Source: Hypomesus transpacificus (lineage: Eukaryota > Chordata > Actinopteri > Osmeriformes > Osmeridae). Taken from it: a DNA stretch of 64,000 nt. This document shows positions 22,519 through 37,209 of the stretch, in pieces (the stretch's first letter is position 1; the number at the start of each line of letters is the position of its first letter). The notes beneath the pieces were generated by a model that worked only from the letters and a program-made list of their open reading frames with translations, made no database searches and was not told the origin of the DNA. The position numbers and the translations under genes were made by a program. The stretch covers positions 1,338,154 to 1,402,153 of the forward strand of contig NC_061067.1 of assembly GCF_021917145.1 (NCBI RefSeq), read 5' to 3'.

Positions 22519-24430
22519 GGCGTGGTGGTGGTGGTGGGGGGGGGAGGACAATATGGAGGAGAAGGTGTCCCCGTGGTAGAAAGAGGAAATCACGTTAAAG
22601 CTGGTTATCACTGGGGGAAGGTGTTACCCTGTCACTCATGCTGTAGGTATGGGTGGTTCTCTCTGACTGTGGATCCTGGAGCCACCCATACAGGAGTTCA
22701 CTGGAGTCTGGACTGTTAAGCAGGTCTATCAGGAAGGTGCTTTTGTGGCCAATGTGTGAAAATGCAAGCCAGTGTGAATAGAAATGGGGGTGAATATATA
22801 AAGCCACAGTTCCATAATAATCATAGAGAGATGTACATAACTATTTGCAAAGGTAACTATAATGTACTAGCTTACTCTAGCCAACTCATGTCCTGCCATG
22901 TTCCACGAATATACCTCAGATTATTTTGTTCCATGCTGTCACTCATTGGTCAATCTCCTTAGTTACTGTCATAATCTGCATTATATTGATGATGTTTTGT
23001 TTTGATGAGATGTGTTTATGAGATAAAAACAAACAAACATCAAAGCTACGACTGTTCTCCTCTGATTATCAACATTAGCTTAGTCTACAGTCCCTATGGA
23101 ATGTCCATGGAGTTTGCAAAACCTCTCGTTCTACATTGGGGAAAGAAAAAAATAGCTTTCTCAAGCGAAAGGAAGTGTGATTGAGGCATGCTGAAAGCCC
23201 TGCCAAAGGAAATGGCATCATTATTGTGAGGGTTGCCACAGCAACGCTGAGGCAGCTCTCAGTAGTTCCGTCTCGTCCTCCTTGGTGCCTCCCAGCAGGA
23301 ACGCAGCAGGCCTGAGCTCTAGAATGTATCCTTTCTAAGGACACAGGCGCCACCCCATAATACTCTGCCCAACCTTGACCTCCGGGGGGACTGAGAACCC
23401 GTCATACTGCCACCCACCACTGCTATGATGTGTCCTTTAAAAGGATCTGTCTGTGAGGCCGTCAAATGGGGGCCATCTCTGTTGGGAGGCCACTCTGGTA
23501 TGGGGGCTGAGGGGCTGGGGGCCTGGGGGCCTGGGGGCCTGGGGGCCCAGAGTGACATACCTCTGTCAACAGGGAACTTACTGGGGGAGGTCTTCTGTCT
23601 TCTGTATTTTAGCAGGACGAGCCTATCCAGCTGGCCACATAAACACTTTATCTTTCTCCACAGCTACTTCCATATTTCTGTTATCTTAGAGTGCATCTGT
23701 GGCTGAAATGGGGATAGGATGTTATAAAAGAATACGCCACCGCCACCTGCTTAGACCTGAGAGAGCAGCAGCTTTCTCCCTATGAACACCCTCTCGTTCA
23801 CCAGCTTCTTTTATATCAGTAATCATCCATGATCCATGAGACAAATACCCTGCAACGACCACACTCTGTAAATAAGGATTTGCAATGTTGTTTATAAGGT
23901 CTAGAGAAGAGAATGCTGAGGCTGAGTCTTGTGAGGCTGTACTGTAGGTGGCTTTTAGGGTTAGGTTGTGTATCTGTGTGTGTGTGTGTGTGTCAGTTTG
24001 GGGGATGTGGGGCTTGATGTGTACCTGACACCTCGCACCGCCCTCTCACCTGTAGAGCGACAGATGCTAGACTGGGGTGAGATGAGCCTGGCCCCCCAAG
24101 GGGGGCACACTCGGTGCCCCTTCCTGTGAATTCTGTCTTCATTGACTATTCAACCAGGGCCCCTCAACACCCTTAGATCTATTCACAAGCAAGCAAACAT
24201 GCACACACACACACACTTACAAATGCATGCGCACACACAGACACACACGTACGAATGGTTTGTGTGGGCTTCAGTAACAGCTTAGATACCGTTTGTGGGA
24301 AAACATTTCCAGTAGAGAATGTGGATGACAGAATAACTGAACACAAACATCCCACCTTTCCTTTAATCTGTGATCCGATACATAATCCCTGACATCCTCC
24401 TTCTATTTGAAAATCTGCAATAAAGCGTTC
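22519..24430 (+). other. vxn: Probable vxn 3' UTR and downstream sequence
   Basis: No coding signal. The first AATAAA on this strand is at 24419-24424, another at 24824-24829, so a long vxn 3' UTR is possible. It contains a short GGGGGCCTGG tandem (around 23510-23550) and small CA/GT runs. Confidence 0.35.
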
Positions 24431-25507
24431 AAGTGAATGTTTACAGTTTATTCCACAGCACTAACAAACACGGCTGTATAAATTGTGACCTATTTCTACT
24501 TACTTCCAGCAACAACATAAAAGGGTTTGTCAGCCCCTTTCTAAACACACATCTATGATCACACACACAAACACACATGCTCAGGACTCCTCTTTCCCGC
24601 CTAAAGTGTCCTGTCATTGCTCTTCTGTTGGGGTGGCTGATCAGGGGGAGCCTAACAGGGTGCTTGCCAGATGACTGCCCTGTCAGCCTTATAATGGGCT
24701 GCCATCTGCTGTCTGGCATACACAAAGGCAGAGTGTGTGTGTGTGTGCGTGTGTGTGCAGGCATGGAAAAAGGGGGGGGGGGCAAAAGGGAGCCTTGTGT
24801 CGTGAACACATACAGTACAGGGCAATAAAACAACCCTCTCCAAATACACACATCAAAACTACAGCTTTGGGAAATAGCACACTTTCCAGTGTGATTCAGG
24901 GGGTGTGCATTAACATCCGTTAGGTCCATTAACTCAACTATATGAACTCAACTAAATGAATCAAGTTGATTTATAACTACACCACTACAAAAGCTCAACA
25001 GTGCCCATACTGCTGTATATAACAGTTCTCTTGCACACAAACAGCTGTGTGACCCGAAGACAACTTCAGTCAATAATTACTGTTCACTGCCAGACCAAAA
25101 CAAACCCAACAGAACCCTTAAGGCTGCAGGCCCAATGCCAATACACAATTAAGAGGTAATGGGCCTTTGACATCTTTCAAGCCTGAGTGCGGACCACTCC
25201 ACAACAATAGCTAAAGCACAGTCCAAGAGTGAGAGGGAAGGGAAACAGATTGATGTAGTGCATGTGTGTGTGTGTGTTCGTGCTGCTGTTTCTCCAGCAG
25301 AAGGCAAGTCACTGGGACATTGCACCCAGGGGCAATTGAGTGAATGGGCCCATGAAACCAACAGCCCCTGGGACAATAGGGCCTGGGGGCATTAAGTCAT
25401 GGGTGAGTGGGTCCCTTTAGGGGCAGCAGCTGACCCTGTGGAGAGGCCACTTGTTCTGGAGCAGGGGGCTCGTGTCCGCAGAGCCCAGGCCAAGCTGACA
25501 AGACCCA

Positions 25508-25644
25508 ACACACACACACATGCGTCACACACACGCGTCACATACACACACGCGTCACACACACACATGCGTCACACACGTGTCACACACACACGCGCGT
25601 CACACACACACATGCGTCTCACACACACACACAAGCGTCACACA
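25508..25644. repeat. (CA)n / GCGTCACACA minisatellite
   Basis: CA runs punctuated about every 16-22 bases by GCGTCA or GTGTCA. The SINE at 25645-25836 is inserted into this array. Confidence 0.85.
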
Positions 25645-25836
25645 CATTTACATTTAGTTATTTAGCAGACGCTCTTATCCAGAGCGACTTACAGTAAGTA
25701 CAGGGACATTCCCCCGAGGCAAGTAGGGTGAAGTGCCTTGCCCAAGGACACAACGTCATTTGGCTCAGCCGGGATTCGAACTGGCGACCTTCAGATTACT
25801 AGCCCGATTCCCTAACCGCTCAGCCACCTGACTCCA
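25645..25836 (-). mobile_element. tRNA-derived SINE (minus orientation)
   Basis: Same family as 2698 and 7261: tail CATTTAGTTATTTAGCAGAC at the left, tRNA-like head (CTAACCGCTCAGCCACCTGAC) at the right. Flanked on both sides by CACACA repeat, so it probably inserted into the microsatellite. Confidence 0.88.
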
Positions 25837-26215
25837 CACACACCCCCACGCGTCTCACACAATGTGACAAGAAATGGGGGTCAGGTCAGCCCCCTGTATT
25901 CAACCCCAGATAGTCAGTCTCCATCCCTACCCTACAGAACCACCTGCCTCACTGCCACATCCACCTGGCCGGCTTCACACGCCTGAAGAGACATGCAGGA
26001 TCTGCAGGCAGGACGTTTACACTGTAGTAGGTACCGGAGGACATGAATTAGGTGGGGACCCAAGATCTCATGTTAAAGGCTCCATATGCTAAGACAGCAG
26101 TTGGAGACTGGGGTGGGTGTGTGTCACTCTGAAAGCATAGTAAAGATTGGGTATTGTTTAAATCAATACAGAAAAACAAAACACAAAAGGCTTCAGAAAT
26201 TCAATGCGATAGCAT

Positions 26216-28822
26216 TTTATTATTCCATATTAAGTAAATGGCTACAAAACCAATAGGTAGGAGTTCTATGGTACCTTAGATATGACATCAGCAGAGAAAT
26301 ATTGTAAAATAAAGCATTGTGATACACCAGTGAATTATGCTATGAGTTTTGCTTGAACATGACAGCACATCGTATTGTGTCGTGTAAAGATGAAAACACC
26401 TGCTCCTACGCTTGTACTTAATTCCCTCAAAACCTATGGGTTAGATAGCAAAATGTTAACATGCATGTGTTACATATCACAACCTACAAACAAAACATAC
26501 ACTCCAAAGATTCTAAAAAAAAACCAAACGGAACACGGAACAAACATATTTACAGATTTAGCTGTTGGATAAGACCAGTCGGTTTGACAATGTATGCAGT
26601 GAACCATAGCATGATCGTTGTAGCTCTGGGACTGAGCGACACCAACACGTCTGATCTTTCCACTTGATCTCCTGACAAGATTCCCTTCTTAGTCTCACAT
26701 ACATGCTTAATGCTGGATAATCCAGATTATGGAAAACCCACAAGTGACATCATTGACACACCACTGGTGTTCTATACAATAGTATTAATATTTAAGGGTT
26801 TGCAGAGAGTTAAAATACCAAAGCAATTAAGAAAATTACAAATGATGATCACAAATTCAGTTCAAATTCCTTCATAACAAATGTAGTATTCATAAACCTG
26901 GTCACTCAAACATGCGATTGTTTAGGAATGGGGCACAGTTTATATTTACAGTTCAATAGAACAACAGTCCTTTGGCTTCCAAAACCATGTGTAGATTGTT
27001 ATTGCAGTGCTCTTGTGTCTGGCCTCACTTCTCTGCTTCTGCCTGGTACAAGTAGCAGCTAGCCATTCACCAGCACTCAACATCATCAGAGGCCAAGAAA
27101 CCAAACATAGAGCCTTCTTCTTCTTCTTCTATCAGCGTGTTCTGTTGTCACATGTAGTGACACATTCATTTAACGGCACTGAAGCTTTCGAAATAAAGAT
27201 AAACAAAATCTACATCTTCATCAGGACACACAAAACAAACGAACCAACACTTACACAATGAGAAAAGTGCAATTTGTCTATGATTAGAGGTTGGATGGAA
27301 TCCAGCTACCTAATGAACTAACTCTCATTCCGAGGAAGATTGGCCTAACATTATCAACATTGCTACACAATTGGACAGTTCTCATCTGATCCAAAAAACG
27401 AAATATGATGAATGAATGACATTTCTGGCAGTCTGTTTACTTCTGATCTGTAGACATGAATGTGAAAGGTAGCCAAATCCTTGTTGATAGAAAGAAAATA
27501 TAATTGTTCAATAATGTCATTAAATTGTTTTTTAGAAATAAATAAATTAGTAGATATTTAATAAATAGAACCTACAGCTTTCACACAAACAGCACATCCT
27601 TCTCAACTACACGCTTGTTCTAGAACACTCGAGAAATTGGAATTGTAGTCAGCTCAAGAGCCATACATACTGAATTTATATTGTGTATTTTGATACAGTT
27701 TATTGCCAGAGCTGTATGTTATAAATCAATAATGATAGTCATTTGTCATGTGTTGTTTTCTTGACTACGTTTCACTCGAAAAAAGAAAACAGTTGAACTG
27801 ACTGTAGATCAAAGCTTAAGTGAAACAGCTGTATAGTCGACAGTCTCACTGAACCTTTCATGCTGTGCGATTGACATTTATATTAATATCTAAGTTTTAG
27901 AGCAAAAAATAAATACGAAAAAAATAATAAATGAACAAAAAGGTACCTTCCGTTTTCAGTTTCTTTGCAGTTTTATGCTACAAAATACATTCAATAATTG
28001 TTTCAACTTGAAACTGTTAATGGTAAAGTATGGCCTAGGAACTGCAACTTTATGCCGTCATGATGCCGCAAGTGCTATCCAGTGACCCCATAACACTACA
28101 TATCCCCCTGTAGCAAACCAAACTCAGTAGTGCAATACTGACAGCTTTCTCACAGATACTCTTAAAACTTATCATCAAAAGGTTATGCTTTGTCAATGAT
28201 AAGAGGGCAGGTCTACAAACAAGATGAAGATTATACATACTGTATATGAGTAAAGTTACAATACTTCATAAAACATATTTTTTGTTTCCTTTTGTTTAAG
28301 CAATATATATTAACAATATGTAACTCAGAAGCAGCCACTGCCTGTAATAATAAACATTCTATTTGTACAGTGTCCTGTATGTGCAGGCCGTTCCAACATT
28401 ATTATCTAGTGCAGAATCTAGCATTTCTCATCGGTACAAAACTGTCAGCTACATGGCTAGTACAACATCTCATGAATTCAAAAAGACAAACCAAGCCAAT
28501 GGTTAAAAAAAAATAGTGTGAATATCAAGTAAGAACTAAGGCAGTGTCCAAGAAATACCATGACAACCAGAACAGCAGTCACATCTTACTCTTTAGGCAG
28601 AGTTCAGTCATTATTTTTAATTCACACAGCTTTTTTTGTTGTTGTTGCGTACGCCAGACGGTCAACTTAAAAATATCAATCGAGTCTCAGGCAATCTTGG
28701 TTACCTTGGCAACCCCCTTAAACAGGTCGGGTGTAGTGTGTTTCTGGGAGGGAGTGATGGATGGAGGCATGGAGGGATGGATGGAGGCATGGAGGGATGG
28801 ATGGAGGAGTGAGGGGGGCCAT
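26216..28822 (-). other. mybl1: Probable mybl1 3' UTR
   Basis: About 2.6 kb of AT-rich sequence without coding signal directly after the mybl1 stop. A minus-strand AATAAA at 26216-26221 is a plausible distal end. A long 3' UTR is usual for MYBL1. A GGATGGATGGAGGCATGGA repeat lies just after the stop (28748-28810). Confidence 0.5.
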
Positions 28823-31800
28823 TCAAAGGACGAGAGCCCTGGAGGAGGAGCTGGAGGAGGGGTAGGTGGTGGTGCTGAGGTACTGGCGCGCCTGCTCTGT
28901 CATGAGCATCTGGTCCTCCGTCTTCCCATAAACCACTGTTTCCCACTCGTTCTTCACCTGTAGGGTACAGGAGAGGGGGTCAGCCTCCAAGGAGAGGGGG
29001 GTTAGCCTCCAAGGAGAGGGGGTTAGCCTCCAAGGAGAGAGGGTTAGCCTCCAAGGAGAGGGGGTTAGCCTCCAAGCAGAGCTGGTTAGCCTCCAAGGAG
29101 AGGGGGTTAGCCTCCCAGGAGAGGGGGGTCAGCCTCCCTTCAGGTACAGGAGAGGGGGTTTTATCATCCATTTCATCGGAGCCTACTGGAATAGCCACAA
29201 ACGGCGTGTGGTTGTGTGAAGGAGAGGTCTACGTGTACCTGACCAGGTGCGGGGTGAGGTAGCGTCCTCAGAGGGGGGTGAGGCTTTTTCTTGCGGGGGC
29301 TGGGGAGGTGTCGGTGGGGGGGGCAGGAGGGCTCTGGTGACAGGCGGCGGTCGCGCTCCTCCCGTTCGGGGATGGGGGTCATCAGCAGGGAGCTGGTCAG
29401 GAGGCTGTCATCTTGGACCTACGGGGACAGAGGTGGAGGGAGATGGGGGGGGGGGGGGGAAACCGATCACTGGCATGTTCATGTGAGCAGCGTTCCTTCA
29501 TATTAGGAGTGTTGCCAGAGCAACCCACCTGTGCGTTGTTGAGCTGATCCTGGAAGTGCTGGACGTTGAGGCAGTCTTTCTCCCAGGGGTCCAGGACCAG
29601 AGACTTGCGCACCTTTCTGGCAGGGCCATCCTGCTGTGGGCCACCAACGAACAACCATGATCAACATGACATGTTCGAGGGAGATTTTGTTTGTTACTTT
29701 TGCTTGCTGAGAAGTATACAAGTCGTTTTTGAAGCCAAGAGGCAATATGGTTCTGGATAAAAAACCCAAGGCTTCTCCAGAGGTTGCCAAAAGAACTTTG
29801 GATCATGTTCTCAAGCAGACGTACGTCATGTTTCCAGGTCCTGAAGTCTGGTTGGTGGTCTGCTCTGGTGAAGATGTCAGCTCCCGTCTCCTCCTTCAAC
29901 ACCTCCCTGATGTCCTCCTCTAGATAAGCCAGGGGCTGGGACTGGAACAGACAACACACCCGTGAGCACACACACACACCCGTGAGCACACACACACACA
30001 CACCCGTGAGCACACACACACACACACAACGTAAAAGCAGGTAAAGCCTGAAAACACACTGACCACCATCTTTAGAGGGCCATGCATCTTCTCCTGGAAG
30101 GCGAGAGCGTTTTTAAAAGGTGTTGGAGTCCTTGGCGTTGGGCCCAAGATGGCCTTACGGATCTTAGGAGTCCTGAAACTGCACAACGGAAAAACAGCCG
30201 GAGTGAAAGAGAACATAAAAGAGGAGGTATAAAATAAAAACAAAAACAAAACATTTATAGGTCAAATTTGTCAAACAAACAATCCAAACAGACATGAATA
30301 TGACCTGAGCAGAAGTAGCAGCACTAGCGTAGCTGTGGTAACCTTACCCAGCGTTCTCCTTCTGGTGCTTGGGTGTGGTCTCCTTCTGCAGAGGCGTGTT
30401 GAAGAACTTGTGTCCACACACAGGGGTGGAGGTGAGGGCGGGGGTGTCCAGGCTCAGGTGCTCGCCCCCTGACACGTTGAAGAACTAAAACAGAAGACCA
30501 ACCATCAGAGGGGCGATCAAGCTCCACACGACATCTGGAGTGCTGATTTTGAGTAAAAATAGAACCGAAAAAATCTCTAAATTCTTTTTGAAATTCTGAT
30601 CCCAAAAAATGGGAAATGGTGAAAATATTTGAGGCGATAAAATATGAGGGAGATTTTTTTGGGGAAACATTCGGCTCTCCTTTTAAACATTGTGTCACTG
30701 ATTTGCTTCCATAGGGATGATTGTGTGATGTACCCGAGACGGTGAGAAGGGCAGCGTTTTCGAGGGGGTCTTCTTGGGAGAGTCGGTGCTGGTGTCTATG
30801 AAGGATTGTCCGCACACATGAGACGACTCCACCCTGTTTCTCCTCTTCCTCCTCCCCACAGACGGAAGGCTGGGTCTGGGCGCACTGGTCTGATGAGGGG
30901 GGCTGGGCTTGCCCAGACCAAACGGGGCACAGTGTTTACCCAGGCCAGAGATGGCGTTGGGCGGGTTCACATGGTAACCCAGCCCCTCAATTGTCCTCTC
31001 CGGGAGGGCGTAGCCCCCCTGGCTGTGCTTCTGGGGGGTCCCTACTTCAGACAGGTCGAAGCTGGCCATCTCGCTCCATGCTACAGGGTCCTGCAAAGCC
31101 AAACACATCTACAGTAGATTTTCAATACATCCATGTTCTAGGTCTGGTACTACCACCAGTTTGCGTGGTAGTACGTGGATTCACTGGCGCACACTCACGC
31201 CAGTGAATCCTTCTCTTCATCACACGCTACAGCAACAAAAAATGAACTCAGGCAAAAACAACAAACAGTTACATGCACACGGACTGCATTTTCACACCCC
31301 ACTCACCGAATCGATGAGTTCCATCGTCTCAGCAAACTCGGGGATGGTCTGCAGGGCGGAGAGCACGGTGCTGGCCTCCACAGCCAGGAACTTACTGGGG
31401 GAGACGTCGAGCTGGCCCTGGGACCCCTCTGCCTCCTCGGGCCCCCTCCAGCCCTCCTGCTCCTCCAGGCTGCTGCTGCTGGTGGTCAGGGTGTCGTCGG
31501 ACACGCTGGCGGACCAGCTGGCGTAGCGGTCGGCGCTCTGCAGGGACAGGAGACGGGGCGTTAGGCGGGTCCAGCGGGACACCAGGAGGGGACACCACAG
31601 AGGTGGAGCAACGGGATGAATACAGAGAAGTGAGGAAGACATGTGGTACCATACGAGGTACAAAAACAGGGCGGGCGGGCGGGAGGGGGGGCAAAGGTTG
31701 TTCCACACCAAACATTTGAATGAGGTGAGGTGCTTAGGGGCAGGAGTAGGGGTGGGGGGTCAATGAAGCACAGCTGATGGGCAGTGAGGCGATGAGAGGA

Positions 31801-34800
31801 ACTAGAGGAGGGGGATGAGATGGAAGCTACTGCAGCAGGTCAAACTGGAAAGCATGCTCACGCACATTCATATCCGCGGCCTACGCTCACGAAAACACAA
31901 TCACACATGTATGTGGGATGGCCCTCGCACATACATGTGGGCTATGCTACGGGCTAACACAAAACACACTCCTACGGTGTGTTCTCCTTACACATGGGCC
32001 TCTGCACTGCGCCTGTCTTCGGACTTCGCTCTCTGCTGACATAAGCAGCAATTCAAGCTCCTTAATTCTCTGCTCTTTGTCTGGGTCGTCAGGGCCGGAC
32101 GGCTGGAGGAGACGCACATCAGGGAGGAAGAGAGGAGGAGAAGAGGAGACCGGGAGAGGACGGAGGGAGTGTGGGAAGGAAGGTAGGGAAAGAAGGAGAG
32201 ACAAATGTTTAACTCACAAATTACTGAAGGTGGACCCTTTGCCCTGGCCCAGAAAACACCTCATTCAGACCCACATGTTAGTTGATATAAAAGAAAGTCG
32301 TTCAGTTCTTTGATTTAGAAAGTGATTAACCGGAGATCAGAGAGGAGTTTAGGAAGAGGACGAAACGGAAGGCGGGGAGGAGAATCACTTCACTCACTGA
32401 TAAGAAGCTGGAGTCATGAAGGCTGTCAATGAGGTGTCCACTGGAAGGGCCGTAATGCCTGTAGCCACCAAGCTGAAAACACACAGGAAAGAACCAAGAA
32501 GTATATATCACGGCAAAAGTCTCACCAGAACAAAAAAAGCATGACCTAATGGTTTTGGTCCCTGAAATAATACCCCCCAAAAGGTCTGTTTGTGTGTTAT
32601 CAAATCCCACTGACCTGCGCCGGTGTGGTCAGGGCCAGGGGGCTGTGGTCAGGGTGGGGGGATTCTGGGGGGGGAGCACAGGTCCTATGGTGCCGTCTCC
32701 TCACCCCGCCGGACGCAGAGCCAAAGGCCCTGCAGCTGTCCTGGAGGTAGCCCTCGTGCTCCACCTTCCTCCTCATGGTGGAGTTCCAGTGGTTCTTGAT
32801 GGAGTTGTCTGTCCTGTTGTGGGGGAGGGGAAAGGGGAATGACAATCCCAAACAGCTGGTTGGGTCAGTGAGCAGTCACAGCAGTTGTTGCCGTTCCGCC
32901 TCCTCTCTAGAAAGCTCCCAGAATGCCGTGCGTGTGGGTCTTACCTTCCCGGCAGCAGTTTGGAGATCTCGGCCCAGCGGTTCCCCAGACGCTTGTGTGC
33001 ATCGTAGATGATGCGGTCTTCCTCCTGCGTCCAGGATGACTTCTTGACCTCGGGGTTCAGGTGGTTGTGCCAGCGCTCGCGGCACTGCTTACCGATCCGG
33101 CCCTGCAGGTGCTTAGCGATCACCGACCATCGCTTGGGACCGTACTTGTGTACGAGGTCGATAACCTGCATTACACACACACACACACACAGACACACAC
33201 ACACACATAAGGGGCATTAGAGCCAAGATTCCTAAAGGTCCTGAATGTTCAGAATGCAGCTTTACGAGTAAAGCTGTTCGGCTGTTTCAGGCAGAAATCT
33301 AGTAATGTCATCTCTGTTATGTCTCCGTGGGTAACCAGAACAATCCGACTCTAGATAGGAGTCGGAAAAGCAATATTTTGGAAGGCTGGGGCCACATTCC
33401 TGCCATCCCTGCAGTCAAGACATCATGTAAGCTGTATGTGAGGAATGCATTGTTGGTGTTTCAGCGAGGAGAAAGATTAGCAGTCTTTGCAGGAGGTCTG
33501 AGGAGACGCTGGGCGCAGAGCCAGGGAGGTGGGGAAGGTTCAGGCTATTTTAGGGGAGAAGTCTGCAGTCAAAAGCACGACCAGTGATAGTCAATATATG
33601 AGTTCTCCTTCTGCGCTGTAGACGTAATCATCAAAGCAGCAACACTGGAGTTAATATCAGATGTAATGACGGGGTTTAATAAGGATTGGGATTATATATT
33701 TTTTTTTGCCGGTTTGCACACAAACCATCCCTCTAGTCTACACACACACCTGGCCAATCCCTGGTTCTGAACACCTCCACATGTCCTTTCTCTCTCTCCC
33801 TCCACACCCCCCCTCCATCTTTATTTCCCGCTCCCGCCCTCCCCGCTCCCCCCAGGACGGGGGACGGCCGTCTCTTCTTACCTTCTGATCCTCCTCTTTT
33901 GTCCAGGGTCCTTTCACCAGCTCCGGGTTGAGCACCTTCTGCCAGCGGTGCTGGCACTGGCCATCTGTCCTCCCCTGCGACACACACACACACCTCATTA
34001 CAACACCACACCTTTACACACCCATCACACTCCTCTCACACACGTTCATTACTAGGATGAGTGTTGCTGTGCAGCATGTTTAGCGAGGGGGTGCATGTTG
34101 TACTTACAGGGAAGTAATTGGCAACTGACTTCCAGGAGTCTGTTCCATGCTGCTCAACTAACTTTTTCAGCCTCTCATCCTAAAAACAGAGTAAAAGAGA
34201 GAGAGAAAAAGAGAGAGAAAGAGAGAGAGAAAAAGACAGACAGTGAGGAGCCAACCTTCTTGACAAGCTTTCTTTATATAAGGAGGTTGAGTCATTAAGC
34301 ACTTTCTTTTCACAAATGACACGTCAGACCTTTCCAGCTTTTAAAAGAAGTAAACTGTACACAGCAAAGGTTACAGTAGTTCCAACTGATAATGTTTTAT
34401 GACACTGTGATAATAGGAGTTATGGGGGGTAAAAAACTCTTTGAAGCATACAAAAAGCCATGCGTTCAAGAGCCATGCGTTAAAGACAAAGACTTTAACT
34501 TTTTTTAAATGACTCAATCTCGTGCCAATTATTAACTTACCTCATCCCGAGACCACTTGACCTTGAACAGAGTCTTCTTGTCTTTGCTTCTATCCTTATT
34601 CTCTGGGTCTGTAGAATGTAGTTCTTCATCTTCGTCTTCACTGAACATAGGAGAGAGGGAGGGAGAACATTGGTTTTTTGACAAATAAGACTAAAGTGAG
34701 GCCTATTGCAAATGAGACAAATTATCTTTTATTCAGGTATCAAAAGCTTACTGTAAGCTGAATGTTGACATTATGAGCAAGTAGTAATTCAGAGTTGACT

Positions 34801-37209
34801 CATGGAATCATGAGATCATTGCAAAAAAAGAAGAAAAAAAAAGAGAGAGAGAGAGAGGCATTCAGACCTAAAAAGGACTAGACCAGAATCCCTCACAGCC
34901 CACAGTAAGTATCTTGACTGGCATGATATTATAATTACTGTAATGAATGAATGGTGAATAGATTGTCAGACAGCACTGGCACAAGATGAAGCCACCATCA
35001 GTGATTGCAGAGGGAAGTCTTGGTACTAAACAGGACATTCCTGACCATAATTAGACTAGCTTTTCCTTCAAATCTTGCTTTGCTGGTCAGTCTGTGCCTT
35101 CATGCACAAAAGGTGGGCAAGGTTGTAATGGCCTTCCTGGGTCCACTTCCACATTCCACAAAAAGTAGTCTTGTGTAAGTAAATCAAGACTCACTGGTCT
35201 AGTCTGAATTCCATTCCACACAAACTCACAGTTAGCCTTCCCCAGTCTGTGCTATGCATGGAAAAGTGCGGTTGTGCGATTCTCTGTCTATAGAAATGTC
35301 TTGTTGCTGGGCAACACTTCCTCCATGGGGTCACGCTGTGCCAGGATAGAACATTTAATAAACAGGGTGGAGGATTGAAGATCGCTGTTGCCAAGGGTTA
35401 CCGTAGAGCAAACCTGAGGGTCTATGTCTACACTGCAAAAAACCATGAACAGACCCATTCTAGGGAGTTTCAATAAAAGCTAAAAGCTAACCTTACACAC
35501 ACACACAAACACACGCAGGGAAAACAGGCCCTCCCCGGGTTCTTCTGTACATCTAACCTGTGATGAAAGAGGCTCTTCAGCAGTGACTGGGACACACCAA
35601 TTGAATTTCAGTGCAGCTAAATCCCCGAGTCCAGTAAGGGAAAGAGGTAGAGGAGGGCTGTGGGCCTTCAGCTGGGAGGGAGACTGTGTGTGGGGGTGAG
35701 GAGGGGGGGATGAGGGGGTGAGGGTTACACTCTCATCAACAAGCTCTTTCTCTTCAGGAGCAGTGGAGGTGTGTGTGTGTCTGTGTGTCGCTGGGCAGGA
35801 GTAGGAAGTGTACCGGGGTGTGGCCAAGCTAATGACAAGACCCTAACGGTCAACCGCTGAACATTCAAATACAGGCAAACTTTTGGAAGCGTAGGACAAC
35901 TTCCAAATTAATTAATAACAGAACCGATGATGTTTTATGGATCACTGGTTAAAAACAAAAGACATACTAGAAAAGCCAATGTAAACATAGCTTTCATCAT
36001 CCCAAGATTTCTCACTTATAAAAAAAAAGAATGAGTAAGGCGGTTCTGAACATCGATAACCTAGTCAGGCGTTCTCTTGCTCCACATTTCCAGTCCACAA
36101 GTTCACTTTTGCATGTGGTAAGTGAAAATCACCAAGAACCCCCTCTTCTCCCGCTCTGCCCCCCTGTCGCCCCCCCCCCCCTTCATCCCCCTCCAGCTCA
36201 ACACAGATGGGGCACACAGAGGGGGAGTGGGTGGGTGCGGAGTAGGGGACACACACCACTGAGCTGTTCATCTCACGGAAGTTACATCACTGTCATGTTT
36301 GTGGGCAATCATCTGCCACCAGTCAGCCCACCAGTCAATACTTAATTTGCGCTTTCACATGGAGAATTTATGAATGCTAAACCATTCGGATGAATTCTAA
36401 ATTAAGGCAATACAGTTGGTTTGTCTATCTATGCATTGATTACTTGCGAAATACAGAACAAAATCTACTGTTATTTTACAAAAGTGACACATAGACCCAT
36501 ATATCACGTTTATTTTCCATGCATGGGACTTGGATGAGATCACACTAAGGCATTGCTCACATAATCGGAAAGGACCCTGTACAGATCAGGTCCACTGTCA
36601 AAGGAAGCAAATTGACATCACTGACCGAGGAGTTTGTAAGCATAAGGTTCCGCGCGGTGATCATAAGAGCAAATCCTCACATTATTATTGCCAAATATCA
36701 TATACAATTTGACACACAATGCCATAGCCCCCTCCGTCATCAGTGCAGAGTACGGAAGAAGCCAAATCGAATTTGAAACTTGCAAAAAAGTGAGACGCTA
36801 AAGCGCTTTGATAGTTTGGTTATTAGCATACCGATATAGTTATATTCTTATTCATTCCAAATTCAAGTGCTTCTCTGTTTTTTCTTTCCTTCAAATAGAA
36901 CTATATAGTCTGCTTTTTACTCTACTGTTCAAATTATTGTAGCTATTCATTCACCGAGTAGCGTTAATCCAGTGTGTGATAGTGAGCAGGTGCACATGTT
37001 GTGTCAAAGATCAAGCAGCCTAGATATCTTGCTATCTTAACAGTACCGTCTGGTTACTTTAAGTTTAGTAAATAGCATACATATTTTCTCAATATTTAAA
37101 AAAGCTAGGTAGCTAGTCATTAGCTACCCTTACTGTAGTCTAATTTTAGCAAGTAGCTAGCTTGCTACAATAGAACCATCACCCACCTGCGCGACTTCAT
37201 GTTGTCCAT
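28823..37209 (-). CDS. mybl1: Myb-related protein A (A-Myb), 16 coding exons
   Basis: Exons in transcript order: 37187-37209, 34541-34640, 34108-34179, 33882-33974, 32945-33165, 32615-32813, 32398-32472, 31992-32102, 31307-31537, 30734-31090, 30348-30484, 30064-30178, 29825-29941, 29529-29633, 29239-29418, 28823-28957. All phases close: 2271 nt, 756 aa (human 752). A-Myb is the transcription factor that drives the male meiotic and pachytene piRNA programmes. Three Myb repeats are intact: R1 about 34-83 (W37, W57, W76), R2 about 87-138 (W89, W109, W128, redox Cys124), R3 about 139-189 (ends [20 protein letters not shown]). Later come '[21 protein letters not shown]', '[21 protein letters not shown]', '[17 protein letters not shown]', '[20 protein letters not shown]', and the C-terminal '[11 protein letters not shown]...[10 protein letters not shown]'. 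These mark the MYB family and A-Myb over B-Myb or c-Myb. The start MDNMKSRSEDED is in a 23-nt exon separated by a 2.5-kb intron. Confidence 0.96.
28976..29135. repeat. 21-bp minisatellite in the last mybl1 intron
   Basis: About seven units of TTAGCCTCCAAGGAGAGGGG+G. Because 21 is a multiple of 3, the minus strand reads open as a SLEANPL repeat, but splice sites at 28957/28958 and 29238/29239 place it in an intron. Confidence 0.85.
29960..30030. repeat. CA / CCCGTGAGCACA repeat in mybl1 intron
   Basis: Three CCCGTGAGCA motifs separated by CA runs, just upstream of the 29825-29941 exon on the minus strand. Confidence 0.8.

Noticed and set aside
28976-29198. SLEANPL repeat protein on the minus strand
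   Set aside because: Lies inside the last mybl1 intron, bounded by phase-matched splice sites; a 21-bp minisatellite keeps it open.
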